Program-made: the position numbers and the translations under genes
In this document: piece by piece, positions 28,874 through 36,939 of the stretch
Numbering within the stretch: the stretch's first letter is position 1
Layout of the letters: the number at the start of each line of letters is the position of its first letter
Notes under the pieces: model-generated
Seen by the model: the letters and a program-made list of their open reading frames with translations, nothing else
Told to the model about the DNA's origin: nothing
Databases searched by the model: none
DNA from: Roseovarius sp. S88
Lineage (GTDB): Bacteria; Pseudomonadota; Alphaproteobacteria; Rhodobacterales; Rhodobacteraceae
Assembly (NCBI RefSeq): GCF_037023735.1
Contig: NZ_CP146069.1
Location: forward strand, 3,079,501-3,143,500
Direction of reading: 5' to 3'
DNA length: 64,000 bases

Positions 28874-29649
28874 CCACTCACCATTTCGGGGCGCAGCCTG
28901 TGCGTGTACAGCGAGTTGTAGTGACGCATGAAGGTTTCATAATGTAAATTCAAATTCTCTGGCAGATCGTCTGGATCCACATGTTTGCGCGGGATCGGTT
29001 TCAGCCCGTCGCTGTCGCGCAGGGAAGCATGCCAAATCTCGTCATTGCCATCATACCACAGCACATCATCACGCGCGCCCGGTTCCCAGCTAAGAGCCGC
29101 GCGGATAAAGGGGATGCCAATCGCCTTACAATAAATGCGCACCATGGTATCGGGGTCTTCCAGCAAATCGTCACTGTCCAGAACCGGCGGGGTTTGCCCA
29201 AGGGCGCGGAGCAGATCAAAGAGCGCCTGTTGCGGACCAAAGCTGATTTCTTGGGCTTCAAACCCGTCTTCCATCCCCGCCTTCTTGTAGGAGCAGTGCA
29301 GCGAGGCCAGTACCTTGGCCGGATCACGGATCAGAAAGCTGTGAGTGATCCTTTCCAGAAACGCATCACTCCACAGATGATCGGTATGGTGGGGCATGTC
29401 CTTGACAAAGACGGGGCGCTTTTCGGCGGCCTCCTGTATGTCAATCCAGATTTTCTCGAACGTGGCCTCTGGGCGCTGCCGGTCCGTGGGAGCAACGCGT
29501 GGCGCGCGTGCCTCGGGGCCCTGATACCAGGCCATACCAAAAGGTTCGTGAAAACAGCTCAGATCACCGCGCTGGCGCATCATCCATTCGAAGGCGGTCG
29601 AGGTCGAGCGGGGCGTGGCCCACAGGAAATAGATCGGGTGCCCTGTCAT
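28870..29649 (-). CDS. Sulfotransferase-like protein
   Basis: The protein of 259 residues has the PAPS-binding signatures: YFLWATPRSTSTAFEWMMRQRGD (5'-phosphosulfate loop, residues 6-28) and HSFLIRDPAKVLASLHCSY (3'-phosphate Arg and Ser). The substrate is unknown. The ATG at 29649 has AGGAG seven bases upstream and overlaps the previous stop as ATGA; a longer reading frame is unlikely. Both overlaps place it in a three-gene operon with the racemase-fold enzyme and the Rieske oxygenase, where a sulfotransferase is unusual for a degradative pathway. Confidence 0.8.
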   Translation of the reverse strand: MTGHPIYFLWATPRSTSTAFEWMMRQRGDLSCFHEPFGMAWYQGPEARAPRVAPTDRQRPEATFEKIWIDIQEAAEKRPVFVKDMPHHTDHLWSDAFLERITHSFLIRDPAKVLASLHCSYKKAGMEDGFEAQEISFGPQQALFDLLRALGQTPPVLDSDDLLEDPDTMVRIYCKAIGIPFIRAALSWEPGARDDVLWYDGNDEIWHASLRDSDGLKPIPRKHVDPDDLPENLNLHYETFMRHYNSLYTHRLRPEMVSG

Positions 29650-30476
29650 GCGGCTGTCTCCTGCAAGGAGGCCAGCAACCGAGGTTGATCGCCCACGGGA
29701 GCGACGCCCAATGTGCGGAAGATGTTCCAGTAAAGCGCGCAATCGGCAGAGATGATGGGTTTGCCGATTTTCTCTTCTATCTCACGCACGACACTGACCA
29801 TGCGCAGCGGGAGGCCATCTGCGCGGCGGAAATTGGGCATACCCAGGCTGATCAGAACATCTGCGTCGGGAGCTTGTTCGGCCACATATTCGAACGACTT
29901 CAACGCGAAATCGCCGGGGAAGATCCAAGTCGCCTCGTTCACCTCTTCCTGAGTGCCCATCAATCCGTGATTGACGAAATTCCCCGAGTAAAGGATGTCC
30001 AAGCCACCATCGGCCAGAAACCGGGTGGTCCCCTCACGCCAGTCGGGCCAGAAATAGACGCCATTCACCGCGATGGATTTGGCGCCCATGTCCTTTGCCG
30101 CCTCGACCAAAGACATGCCCGCCATATGCAGCGGTACCTGATAAGTATCTTCCATCCGGTCGCAAAACGCTCGGATATCGGCGGGCGTCTTGCCGCCCGC
30201 ATGGGACCAGTTGGTGCCAACCTGTCCCACAACATCGGCCCCGGCGTTGGACATGCAGTGCACAACCTCTTCGAGCTTGTGAAAGTTATCGACGCGTTGA
30301 GAGAGCTGATGGGCGTATTCTTCGACATGGATCAACCTTCCATGGGCGCCGACGCCTTCGGGCGCGATCCTCAGAAAATCATGCGGGGCGGCATCAAAAT
30401 CATGTGGAGGTGCTGTAAATCCCACCTGATGGGGAAAGATTTTCTTGCTCGGGTCGTTCCAACGTTCCGGCTTCAT
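29646..30476 (-). CDS. Asp/Glu racemase-fold enzyme (maleate isomerase / arylmalonate decarboxylase-like)
   Basis: The 276-residue protein resembles maleate cis-trans isomerases and arylmalonate decarboxylases: VVHCMSNAGADVVGQVGTNW with Cys 74 at the first catalytic position, and near the end GKPIISADCALYWNIFRTLGV, which matches their KPVxSxNxALLW segment. The second catalytic Cys expected around residues 211-212 (ISLGMPNFR) is absent. It could thus be a decarboxylase or racemase acting through one thiol. It is the first gene of the leftward operon, 68 bp from the divergent regulator. Confidence 0.75.
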   Translation of the reverse strand: MKPERWNDPSKKIFPHQVGFTAPPHDFDAAPHDFLRIAPEGVGAHGRLIHVEEYAHQLSQRVDNFHKLEEVVHCMSNAGADVVGQVGTNWSHAGGKTPADIRAFCDRMEDTYQVPLHMAGMSLVEAAKDMGAKSIAVNGVYFWPDWREGTTRFLADGGLDILYSGNFVNHGLMGTQEEVNEATWIFPGDFALKSFEYVAEQAPDADVLISLGMPNFRRADGLPLRMVSVVREIEEKIGKPIISADCALYWNIFRTLGVAPVGDQPRLLASLQETAA

Positions 30477-30491
30477 ATGACCTTCTTCTGA

Positions 30492-30543
30492 ACAAATTTG
30501 GATTCGTTATTGCGCTTTAGGAAAATTTTAGGCATCAATTTGT
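30492..30543. promoter_or_regulatory. Divergent control region with inverted ACAAATT/AATTTGT pair
   Basis: The 68-bp gap between the leftward and rightward operons is AT-rich and holds a seven-base inverted repeat, ACAAATT at 30492-30498 and AATTTGT at 30537-30543, centred between the two start codons. It is a candidate operator for the adjoining XRE-cupin regulator. No clear ribosome-binding site precedes the regulator's ATG at 30545. Confidence 0.45.
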
Positions 30544-30544
30544 C

Positions 30545-31167
30545 ATGTACGTCAAGAAAAATGAATTAACGCCTCCTAAAGACGCTCTGACACAACTGGG
30601 CGAAGACCTACGCGGGTTGCGACGGGCGCAAGGGTTGACGCTGGATGATCTGGCGGTGGCCAGTGGCAAATCCGTCTCATTCATCTCCAAGATTGAGCGA
30701 GGTCAGGCCCGACCATCTGTGACCACATTGCAGGAGCTCGCAGGCGCACTTGGTGTTCCGGTGGGTTGGTTTTTGAAACAGACGGCCCTGTGCCCGCGGA
30801 TGAGCGCCCTTGTGTGGTGCGCGCGGGTCGTCGTCGAAAGCTCAGCTATTCGGGGCTGACTTCGACCGATTACATGGGGTTTGAGGACCATCTGTTATCC
30901 GCCAGCCTTGATGGGCAGCTTGCGCTTGGCATGTCGACCTATCAGCCGGGCGGCAATTCAGGGGATGAGCTTTACACCCATACCGGCGAAGAAGCGGGGT
31001 TGGTGATCAAAGGACAGATAGATCTTCATCTGGATGGGAAAGTATTTCGGCTGGGTACCGGCGACAGCTTTTCCTTCGCCGCCAACCTGCCGCATCGCTA
31101 TTCCAACCCTGGCGACAGCGAGGCCCAGATCGTCTGGGCCAATACGCCCGTCAACCTCAGAAGATAG
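30545..31167 (+). pseudogene. XRE-cupin transcriptional regulator, frameshifted
   Basis: The N-terminal frame (30545 onward) encodes an XRE helix-turn-helix: LGEDLRGLRRAQGLTLDDLAVASGKSVSFISKIERGQARPSVTTLQELAGALGVPVGWF. The C-terminal frame to 31167 encodes a cupin: GDELYTHTGEEAGLVIKGQIDLHLDGKVFRLGTGDSFSFAANLPHRYSNPGDSEAQIVW. They are joined by WFFETDGPVPADER if one T is added to the run of five at 30770-30774. With five T the frame is lost after about 76 residues. This is a one-base deletion, a read error, or a slippage site. The FAD gene follows 3 bp later. Confidence 0.82.
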
Positions 31168-31170
31168 CCC

Positions 31171-33567
31171 ATGCAAAGCCATACACGTGTCGTCGTCATC
31201 GGAGGCGGCAATATGGGTGCCGGGGTGCTATATCACCTCGCGCATATGGGGTGGACCGATTGTGTGTTGATCGAAAAGGCCGAGCTGACCAGCGGGGCAA
31301 CGTGGCACGCCGCCGGTTTGGTGAGCCGGATGGTTGGGGGTCAGGCCCTCGGCGCCATGCACGATTATGCAGTCGATCTATACAAAAGGGTCGAAGCTGA
31401 GACCGAAGTTGGCGTTAGCTGGCACAATTGCGGGTCCCTGCGGGTGGCAACCAGCCCTGATCACATGGACTGGATCAATCACATCCGCGATGCTGTTCTG
31501 GCCCGCGGACAAGAGGCCGAGATCATCGATGCAGCCGAAGTCGCTCGATTGAACCCGCTTTATGACGTCGAAAAAGCCGATGTGCTGGGCGCGATCTATA
31601 CACCGGATGATGGCCATGTAGACCCGTCTGGCACATGTCAGGCGATGGCCAAAGGCTCGCGCCAACTTGGGGCCAAGGTTATCCGCAATTGCCGTGTGAC
31701 GGATACCCGTCAGTTGCCGTCAGGCGCATGGGAGGTAGTGACCGACCAAGGCACGATTGTTGCAGAACATGTGGTTAACGCAGCCGGATATCACGCGCGG
31801 CAAGTCGGTGCGATGGTGGGGTTGGACCTGCCGATCACCACAATGCTGCATCACTATGTGGTAACCGATGCCGTGCCGGAATTCGACCAGATGCAACACG
31901 AAATTCCTGTCACTCGCGATGACTATTTCTGCGGCTACATCCGCCGCGAACAGGGGTCGGCACTGATCGGTCTCTACGACAAACAAGACCCGCAATCGGT
32001 CTGGCTTGATGGCTGCCCGTGGGACAGTGCCAATGAGCTATTCGAGCCAAACTGGGACGGGATTACGCCCTGGCTGGAAAACTGTTTTGAGCGCATGCCC
32101 GCCCTGATGAATCGTGGCATCAAGCGGGTGGTAAATGGCGGTATCACCTATACGCCCGATGGTGCGATGATGCTGGGCCCTGCACCTGGATTGCGTAACT
32201 ACTGGCTCGCATGTGGGGCGACCGTGGGCATCGCCTGGGGGCCCGGCGCAGGTCGAGCGTTGGCGCAGTGGATGATCGAAGGCTCCGCAGACATCTCTAC
32301 CCGCGCCTTCGATCCGCGCCGGTTCGGCACCTGGGCCGATGCGGACTATGCCAAAACCCGCGCGACCGAAGACTACACTCTACGTCAAGCAATGCCCTTT
32401 CCCCAGCATCAGCGCGACAGCTTTCGTGGGATCAAGACATCAGGTGCTCATGATCGCACGGCGGCGTTGGGTGCAACGTTTGAAGAGGCCGGAGGATGGG
32501 AACGCCCCCGCCTATATGCGCCTGACCCTTTGGGCTGGCGGCGCACATCTGCGTTTGATCAGGTGGCGGCCGAATGTCAGGCTGTGCGCCAACGCGTGGG
32601 GCTCTCCGATTTATCCGCCTTTGCCAAGTTTCGCATCGATGGCCCGGGGGCCGAGGATTGGCTAAATGCCATCTGTGCCAACCGGATGCCGCGTGTTGGA
32701 CGCACTTGCCTGACCCTTCTGCTCAATCGCAAAGGCACAATCGAGGGCGAAGCAACAATCGCGCGAACCGGAGCTGAAAGTTTTTACTTTGTGACCGGCG
32801 CACCGTCCGAACGGCGGGTATGGGACTGGATGACCCTGCATTGTGGTGTACCGATGACGGACGTCGCGATGACCAATGCTACGGATGAGATTGGTATTCT
32901 TGGTTTGGCCGGACCAAAGTCGCGTGACGCGCTTGCCGCCTTCACCAACGATGATGTTTCTAACGATGCTCTGCGGTGGCTGGCCTGCAAAGATCTGGTA
33001 GTCGCTGATGTCCCAGTGCTTGCCCTGCGGCTCAGTTTTTCAGGTGAGCTGGCCTATGAGTTACATGCGCCCAATGACCAGCTGGGGGTGTTGTGGGATA
33101 GGCTGTGGGACGCGGGCCAGCCGCATGGGATCGCGCCTTTTGGCACCAAGGCGCTAGACAGTCTCCGGATTGAGAAATTTTATCGCGGGGGGCACGAGCT
33201 GGCCAATGACGCATGCCACAAGGATGTCGCACAAGAGCGGTTTGCCGCAACGGACAAGGACTTTGTCGGTCGCGATGCGATGCTTGCGCGAAGGCCGCGC
33301 AGTCGTATCGCATTGCTGGCGCTGGAGGACGAAGAAACCGAAGCCTTGACGGGTGAGGCCGTTTTCAAGGACGGGCGCATGGTGGGTTCGATCACCTCGG
33401 CGGCCTACGGGCACACGGTTGGGCAGTCTCTGGCCATAGGGTTTTTGTCAGAGGAGGCACGACAGCCCGACACCGTATTGGATGTGTCAATCCTTGGCCA
33501 ACGCGTCAGGGCCAAGGTTCTGCCGAACGCGCCATGGGACCCGGAAAATGAAAGGTTAAAGGTATGA
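31171..33567 (+). CDS. Dimethylglycine/sarcosine dehydrogenase-like FAD protein with GcvT domain
   Basis: The 798-residue protein has an N-terminal D-amino-acid-oxidase-type FAD domain (VVVIGGGNMGAGVLYHLAHMG, residues 7-27), the ATWHAAGL segment whose His 46 matches the covalent FAD His of dimethylglycine dehydrogenase, and an FAO-M linker. The C-terminal half is GcvT-like (VGLSDLSAFAKFRIDGPGAEDWLN, LTLLLNRKGTIEGEATIAR, and LRIEKFYRGGHEL). Relatives oxidise N-methyl groups and pass the carbon to tetrahydrofolate. It would take the product of the Rieske enzyme. The stop overlaps the methyltransferase start by 4 bp. Confidence 0.9.
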   Translation: MQSHTRVVVIGGGNMGAGVLYHLAHMGWTDCVLIEKAELTSGATWHAAGLVSRMVGGQALGAMHDYAVDLYKRVEAETEVGVSWHNCGSLRVATSPDHMDWINHIRDAVLARGQEAEIIDAAEVARLNPLYDVEKADVLGAIYTPDDGHVDPSGTCQAMAKGSRQLGAKVIRNCRVTDTRQLPSGAWEVVTDQGTIVAEHVVNAAGYHARQVGAMVGLDLPITTMLHHYVVTDAVPEFDQMQHEIPVTRDDYFCGYIRREQGSALIGLYDKQDPQSVWLDGCPWDSANELFEPNWDGITPWLENCFERMPALMNRGIKRVVNGGITYTPDGAMMLGPAPGLRNYWLACGATVGIAWGPGAGRALAQWMIEGSADISTRAFDPRRFGTWADADYAKTRATEDYTLRQAMPFPQHQRDSFRGIKTSGAHDRTAALGATFEEAGGWERPRLYAPDPLGWRRTSAFDQVAAECQAVRQRVGLSDLSAFAKFRIDGPGAEDWLNAICANRMPRVGRTCLTLLLNRKGTIEGEATIARTGAESFYFVTGAPSERRVWDWMTLHCGVPMTDVAMTNATDEIGILGLAGPKSRDALAAFTNDDVSNDALRWLACKDLVVADVPVLALRLSFSGELAYELHAPNDQLGVLWDRLWDAGQPHGIAPFGTKALDSLRIEKFYRGGHELANDACHKDVAQERFAATDKDFVGRDAMLARRPRSRIALLALEDEETEALTGEAVFKDGRMVGSITSAAYGHTVGQSLAIGFLSEEARQPDTVLDVSILGQRVRAKVLPNAPWDPENERLKV

Positions 33568-34193
33568 GCGACAACAAGGTTTTGAGGTCTTACAGGGCGA
33601 ACTCTGCGGAGGATCAGCAGGCCGTCTACGACACATGGGCCGAAAGCTATGAGCGTGATCTCTGTGCAATGGGCTATCGTCTGCCTGCGATAGCCGCTGG
33701 GGCGTTTGCCCGATACGTGGCGCCTGACACTGATCCTATTCTGGATGCAGGATGCGGAGGCGGCCTTCAAGCTGAAGCTTTGGCACTGCTGGGCTACGGT
33801 CCGCTGATTGGGCTGGACCTATCTGACGGCATGCTAAAGATCGCCCGCGCCAAAGGCATCTATTCCAAGTTGCATCAAGGCGCCTTGGGGCCACGGTTGA
33901 ACCTTCCGGACGACAGCATGGGAGCAGTGCTTTGCATTGGGACAATCACGCCCAACCACGCATCGCCCGACAGTTTTGAGGGGTTGATCCGTGTTGCCCG
34001 CCCTGGGGCCGCCATCGTGTTCAGCTTGCGCGATGATCCCGCACAGGACCCGGCCTATCCCGATAAGGTCGCCGCCCTCGCAGAGGCAGGCGCGTGGCAT
34101 CATGTCTGGAGCAGCGACAGCATCCAGTCCATGCCTTACGGCGCCGAAGAGGTCACGCACCGTCTGCATGTCTTTCGAAAGGCCGACGCATGA
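33564..34193 (+). CDS. Class I SAM-dependent methyltransferase
   Basis: The 209-residue protein has motif I ILDAGCGGGLQAEALALLGY, LIGLDLSDGMLKIARAKGIY (acidic end of strand 2), and LPDDSMGAVLCIGTI. It is a small-molecule type methyltransferase (Williams-Beuren 27-like). The role in a demethylation cluster is unclear; it might methylate an intermediate or dispose of a thiol or amine. It overlaps both neighbours by 4 bp, so it is translated as part of the operon. Confidence 0.87.
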   Translation: MSDNKVLRSYRANSAEDQQAVYDTWAESYERDLCAMGYRLPAIAAGAFARYVAPDTDPILDAGCGGGLQAEALALLGYGPLIGLDLSDGMLKIARAKGIYSKLHQGALGPRLNLPDDSMGAVLCIGTITPNHASPDSFEGLIRVARPGAAIVFSLRDDPAQDPAYPDKVAALAEAGAWHHVWSSDSIQSMPYGAEEVTHRLHVFRKADA

Positions 34194-35296
34194 CCATTCC
34201 TGATCGTATGCGCGCCGTTGTGCTTGTGGGCCATGGCGGGCTGGATCAGCTTGTCTATCATGACGATTGGCCAACCCCAAAGCCCAAACCGGATGAGGTT
34301 TTGGTCAAGGTCGGCGCGTGCGGACTGAACAACACCGATATCAACACGCGCACGGCGTGGTATTCAAAAACAGTTACTGACGGGATCACGCAAGCGGGCG
34401 GAAAAGACGGATTTGCCGAAGCTGAAGCCGCGCAGGGCAGTTGGAGTAATTCACAGATCACCTTTCCGCGCATTCAGGGCGCGGACGTGGCCGGGCGCAT
34501 TGCCGCCGTGGGCATGGATGTCGATCCATCACGGTTGGGTGAACGCGTGATCCTTGACCCGTGGCTCCATGGACATGGCCAATGGCACTTGGCTGAGAAT
34601 GCCAGTTACTTTGGATCAGAATGCAATGGAGGTTTTGCCGATTATGTGACGATCCGCGCCGCCAATGCGGTTCCAATCAACTCCCCGCTGTCGGACGCGG
34701 AACTGGCCACCTTCCCCACTGTCCTGACCACGGCAGAGCATCTGGTTTGGCGCGCAGACCCGCAACCCGGAGAATGGGTGGTGATTGCTGGCGCCTCTGG
34801 CGGGGTCGGCTCAACAGCTATTCAGCTATGTTTGTTGCGCGGCGCGCAGGTTATCGCGATCTCAACACCGCAAAAGGCCGAAACGCTCAGGGAACTTGGT
34901 TGTTCTGCTGTGATGGATCGCAATAGCGCTTCTTTGGAGGATGACATTCGGGATGCAGCAGGCGGCGCTGTCGATGTGGCACTTGATGTTGTGGGCGGCG
35001 CGCTATTTCCGCCCCTTGTTGGTGCGTTGCGTCAACGCGGGCGCTATTCGACCAGCGGGGCCATCGCCGGTCCGGTTGTCGCCTTCGATCTGCGTTTGCT
35101 GATCTACAAAGACCTGCAATTTACCGGTGCCACCATCACACCACCGGGTCTTTTTGCCCAGGCCTGCCGGTTGATCGAAACAGGCCAACTTGCCCCGCAG
35201 TTGGCGGCCTCATTTGCGTTGAAAGACCTTGTGCTGGCACAGGAGGCATTCCTGGCCAAGTCCCATATTGGAAAAATTGTTGTGACGATAGAGTAA
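34190..35296 (+). CDS. MDR-family alcohol dehydrogenase / quinone reductase
   Basis: The protein of 368 residues is a medium-chain dehydrogenase: N-terminal GroES-like domain with VGACGLNNTDINTRTAWYSK, and a Rossmann domain with VVIAGASGGVGSTAIQLCLLRGAQVIAIST. The first zinc ligand Cys is present (ACGLN), but the GHE motif is not; it uses RIQGADVAGRI, as in zinc-free quinone reductases and threonine-dehydrogenase relatives. The ATG at 34190 overlaps the methyltransferase stop. It probably oxidises an alcohol or reduces an enone made in the pathway. Confidence 0.87.
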   Translation: MTIPDRMRAVVLVGHGGLDQLVYHDDWPTPKPKPDEVLVKVGACGLNNTDINTRTAWYSKTVTDGITQAGGKDGFAEAEAAQGSWSNSQITFPRIQGADVAGRIAAVGMDVDPSRLGERVILDPWLHGHGQWHLAENASYFGSECNGGFADYVTIRAANAVPINSPLSDAELATFPTVLTTAEHLVWRADPQPGEWVVIAGASGGVGSTAIQLCLLRGAQVIAISTPQKAETLRELGCSAVMDRNSASLEDDIRDAAGGAVDVALDVVGGALFPPLVGALRQRGRYSTSGAIAGPVVAFDLRLLIYKDLQFTGATITPPGLFAQACRLIETGQLAPQLAASFALKDLVLAQEAFLAKSHIGKIVVTIE

Positions 35297-35301
35297 GCGA
35301 C

Positions 35302-36372
35302 ATGCGCATCATCAACATTGAAACCATTCCCTTCGAGCCGTGTTTCACAGGCGGCGGTTACGCGATGTCTTTTGTCATACAGAACACGCTATACGACCAA
35401 CTGGTGCGCATCACGCTTGAAGACGGCTCGCAAGGGGTTGGCGAAAACGTCCGCTGGCCTGCCGTGCCAATGGAGGAGGCAGAAGCGGCCGAAGCCGAAA
35501 TGATTGAAGCATTGAAAGGCAGACCCTTGGCCGATCTAGCGGGGTTGATCCAGACCTGGTGCGCGCAGGGTCGACCATGGCGCGGTCTGTGTTTCGCCCT
35601 CGATACCGCGTATCACCACCTAATTTCGCAGAAACTAGGCGTGCCGTTGGTGAGCCTTCTGGGCGGCCCTACGGAAGGGGATGCGCAGACTTATCTGTCT
35701 CTCTCCAGCGAAGCGCCCGACGACATGGCTGAGGTGGTGCGGTCCAAAGGGGCCGCCTTTGCCGTCATCCAGGCCAAGCTGGGAATTGGCGAGGTCTCGG
35801 ATGATATAGACCGCGTGCGAGCCGTTCTTAATGTGATGACACCCGACCAATTGCTACTCGCGGATTTTAACGGCGCGCTTTCGGTTGAGCAGGCTCTGAC
35901 ACACCTTGGTGAGTTGGACGATCCCAGGCTGATTTGGGAAGAGCCGTGCAACACCTATGATGAGAACCTCGAACTGGCCCGCAAGCTTGCGGCGCCCTTG
36001 ATGTTTGATCAGTCGATGATTGATCTAGAAACCTATGTCAGAGCCGTCGAAGATCGCGCCGCGCATTCCGTGGTGATCAAACCCGCCTTGTTGGGAAGCT
36101 TATCTGCCTCGCGGACGGCGCGTGATATGTGTGCGACGGCATCGATCAAAATGCGGATTGATGGCCCTTGGTGTGGACAGATCGGCGCATGGGCAGCGTT
36201 GTCTGTCGCAGCCGGATCACAACCCGGGCGCGTATTGGCCTCAATAGATCTGACAGAACCAATCGAAACACCCTCTGATCTGATTGTCAGAAATTGGCCT
36301 AATCGCATCGCTCCGTCGCTTACCGCGAACCTCGTCGGGATTTTCGATGATTATCTTCTGCAGTGCCAGTAG
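35302..36372 (+). CDS. Enolase-superfamily enzyme (MR/MLE group)
   Basis: The 356-residue protein has capping-domain segments at both ends and a barrel with the metal ligands D188 (LLADFN), E213/E214 (WEEPCNT) and D236 (MFDQSM), plus the catalytic Lys 260 (VVIKPALLG). The second Lys of the KxK motif is K159 in IQAKLG, with Gln 157 where the first Lys usually is. WEEPCNT recalls the 4-hydroxyproline-betaine 2-epimerase HpbD. It would take the alpha proton of a carboxylate, giving racemisation or dehydration. It ends the rightward operon, 5 bp after the MDR gene. Confidence 0.87.
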   Translation: MRIINIETIPFEPCFTGGGYAMSFVIQNTLYDQLVRITLEDGSQGVGENVRWPAVPMEEAEAAEAEMIEALKGRPLADLAGLIQTWCAQGRPWRGLCFALDTAYHHLISQKLGVPLVSLLGGPTEGDAQTYLSLSSEAPDDMAEVVRSKGAAFAVIQAKLGIGEVSDDIDRVRAVLNVMTPDQLLLADFNGALSVEQALTHLGELDDPRLIWEEPCNTYDENLELARKLAAPLMFDQSMIDLETYVRAVEDRAAHSVVIKPALLGSLSASRTARDMCATASIKMRIDGPWCGQIGAWAALSVAAGSQPGRVLASIDLTEPIETPSDLIVRNWPNRIAPSLTANLVGIFDDYLLQCQ

Positions 36373-36939
36373 TCGGCCAATGCGTTCACTCTTACCTTTG
36401 ATGTGGGTAGCGCTCCTTAATCTGCGGTGATTCATACTTAAAACCAACCGTTCGCACGACATGCAGCGTTGGTAAATCCTGGCTCACAGCAGTCATCTAA
36501 CGCGTACAGCCAATCGTTTTTGGGTTGAAAGGCTTGCTGCCGGAAATATGAAAAGCCAATGTTTGCTTGTTGTCTCAAGCATCATTTGTTTGCACCTCCG
36601 AAACACTCTTGGACTCATGACAAAGATTGTCATTTTCTGTTGCCCTTGAGAGGCCGGTTTTGCGCAGAACTCCGCCGACGGAGTTGCAGCGTTTTTTGCC
36701 TGTCACACACGTGTTTAACGAGCGAACGCGGCAGCTAAAGTTTCTTTTCTTTTAAGCACTTGGCTGTCCAGTGCCAAGTTTTCCACCAGAGATTCAAATG
36801 GTTCAGGATCGTCAACTAGGGCAGAATTGTGTGCTTTCCCGCCATGCTTTTGCCCAGCTCTTCGTCGGAATTTGGCGCAGAAAACGCGCGCAAGATCCAA
36901 GGCTCCCCGCCTGCATAACGACGCGACACAAGACGGAGA
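36373..36939. other. Gap without a supported gene between the cluster and the RTX gene
   Basis: These 567 bp hold only short frames with no recognisable protein. A 78-codon minus-strand frame at 36715-36951 has no ribosome-binding site or family resemblance. The base composition is more AT-rich than the flanks, with T-runs near 36694 and 36740. The region must contain the promoter of the RTX gene. Confidence 0.5.

Noticed and set aside
30766..31167. A separate small cupin gene starting at 30766
   Set aside because: The start is inside the regulator's linker and the protein continues the XRE gene after a one-base slip, so it is the second half of a frameshifted gene.
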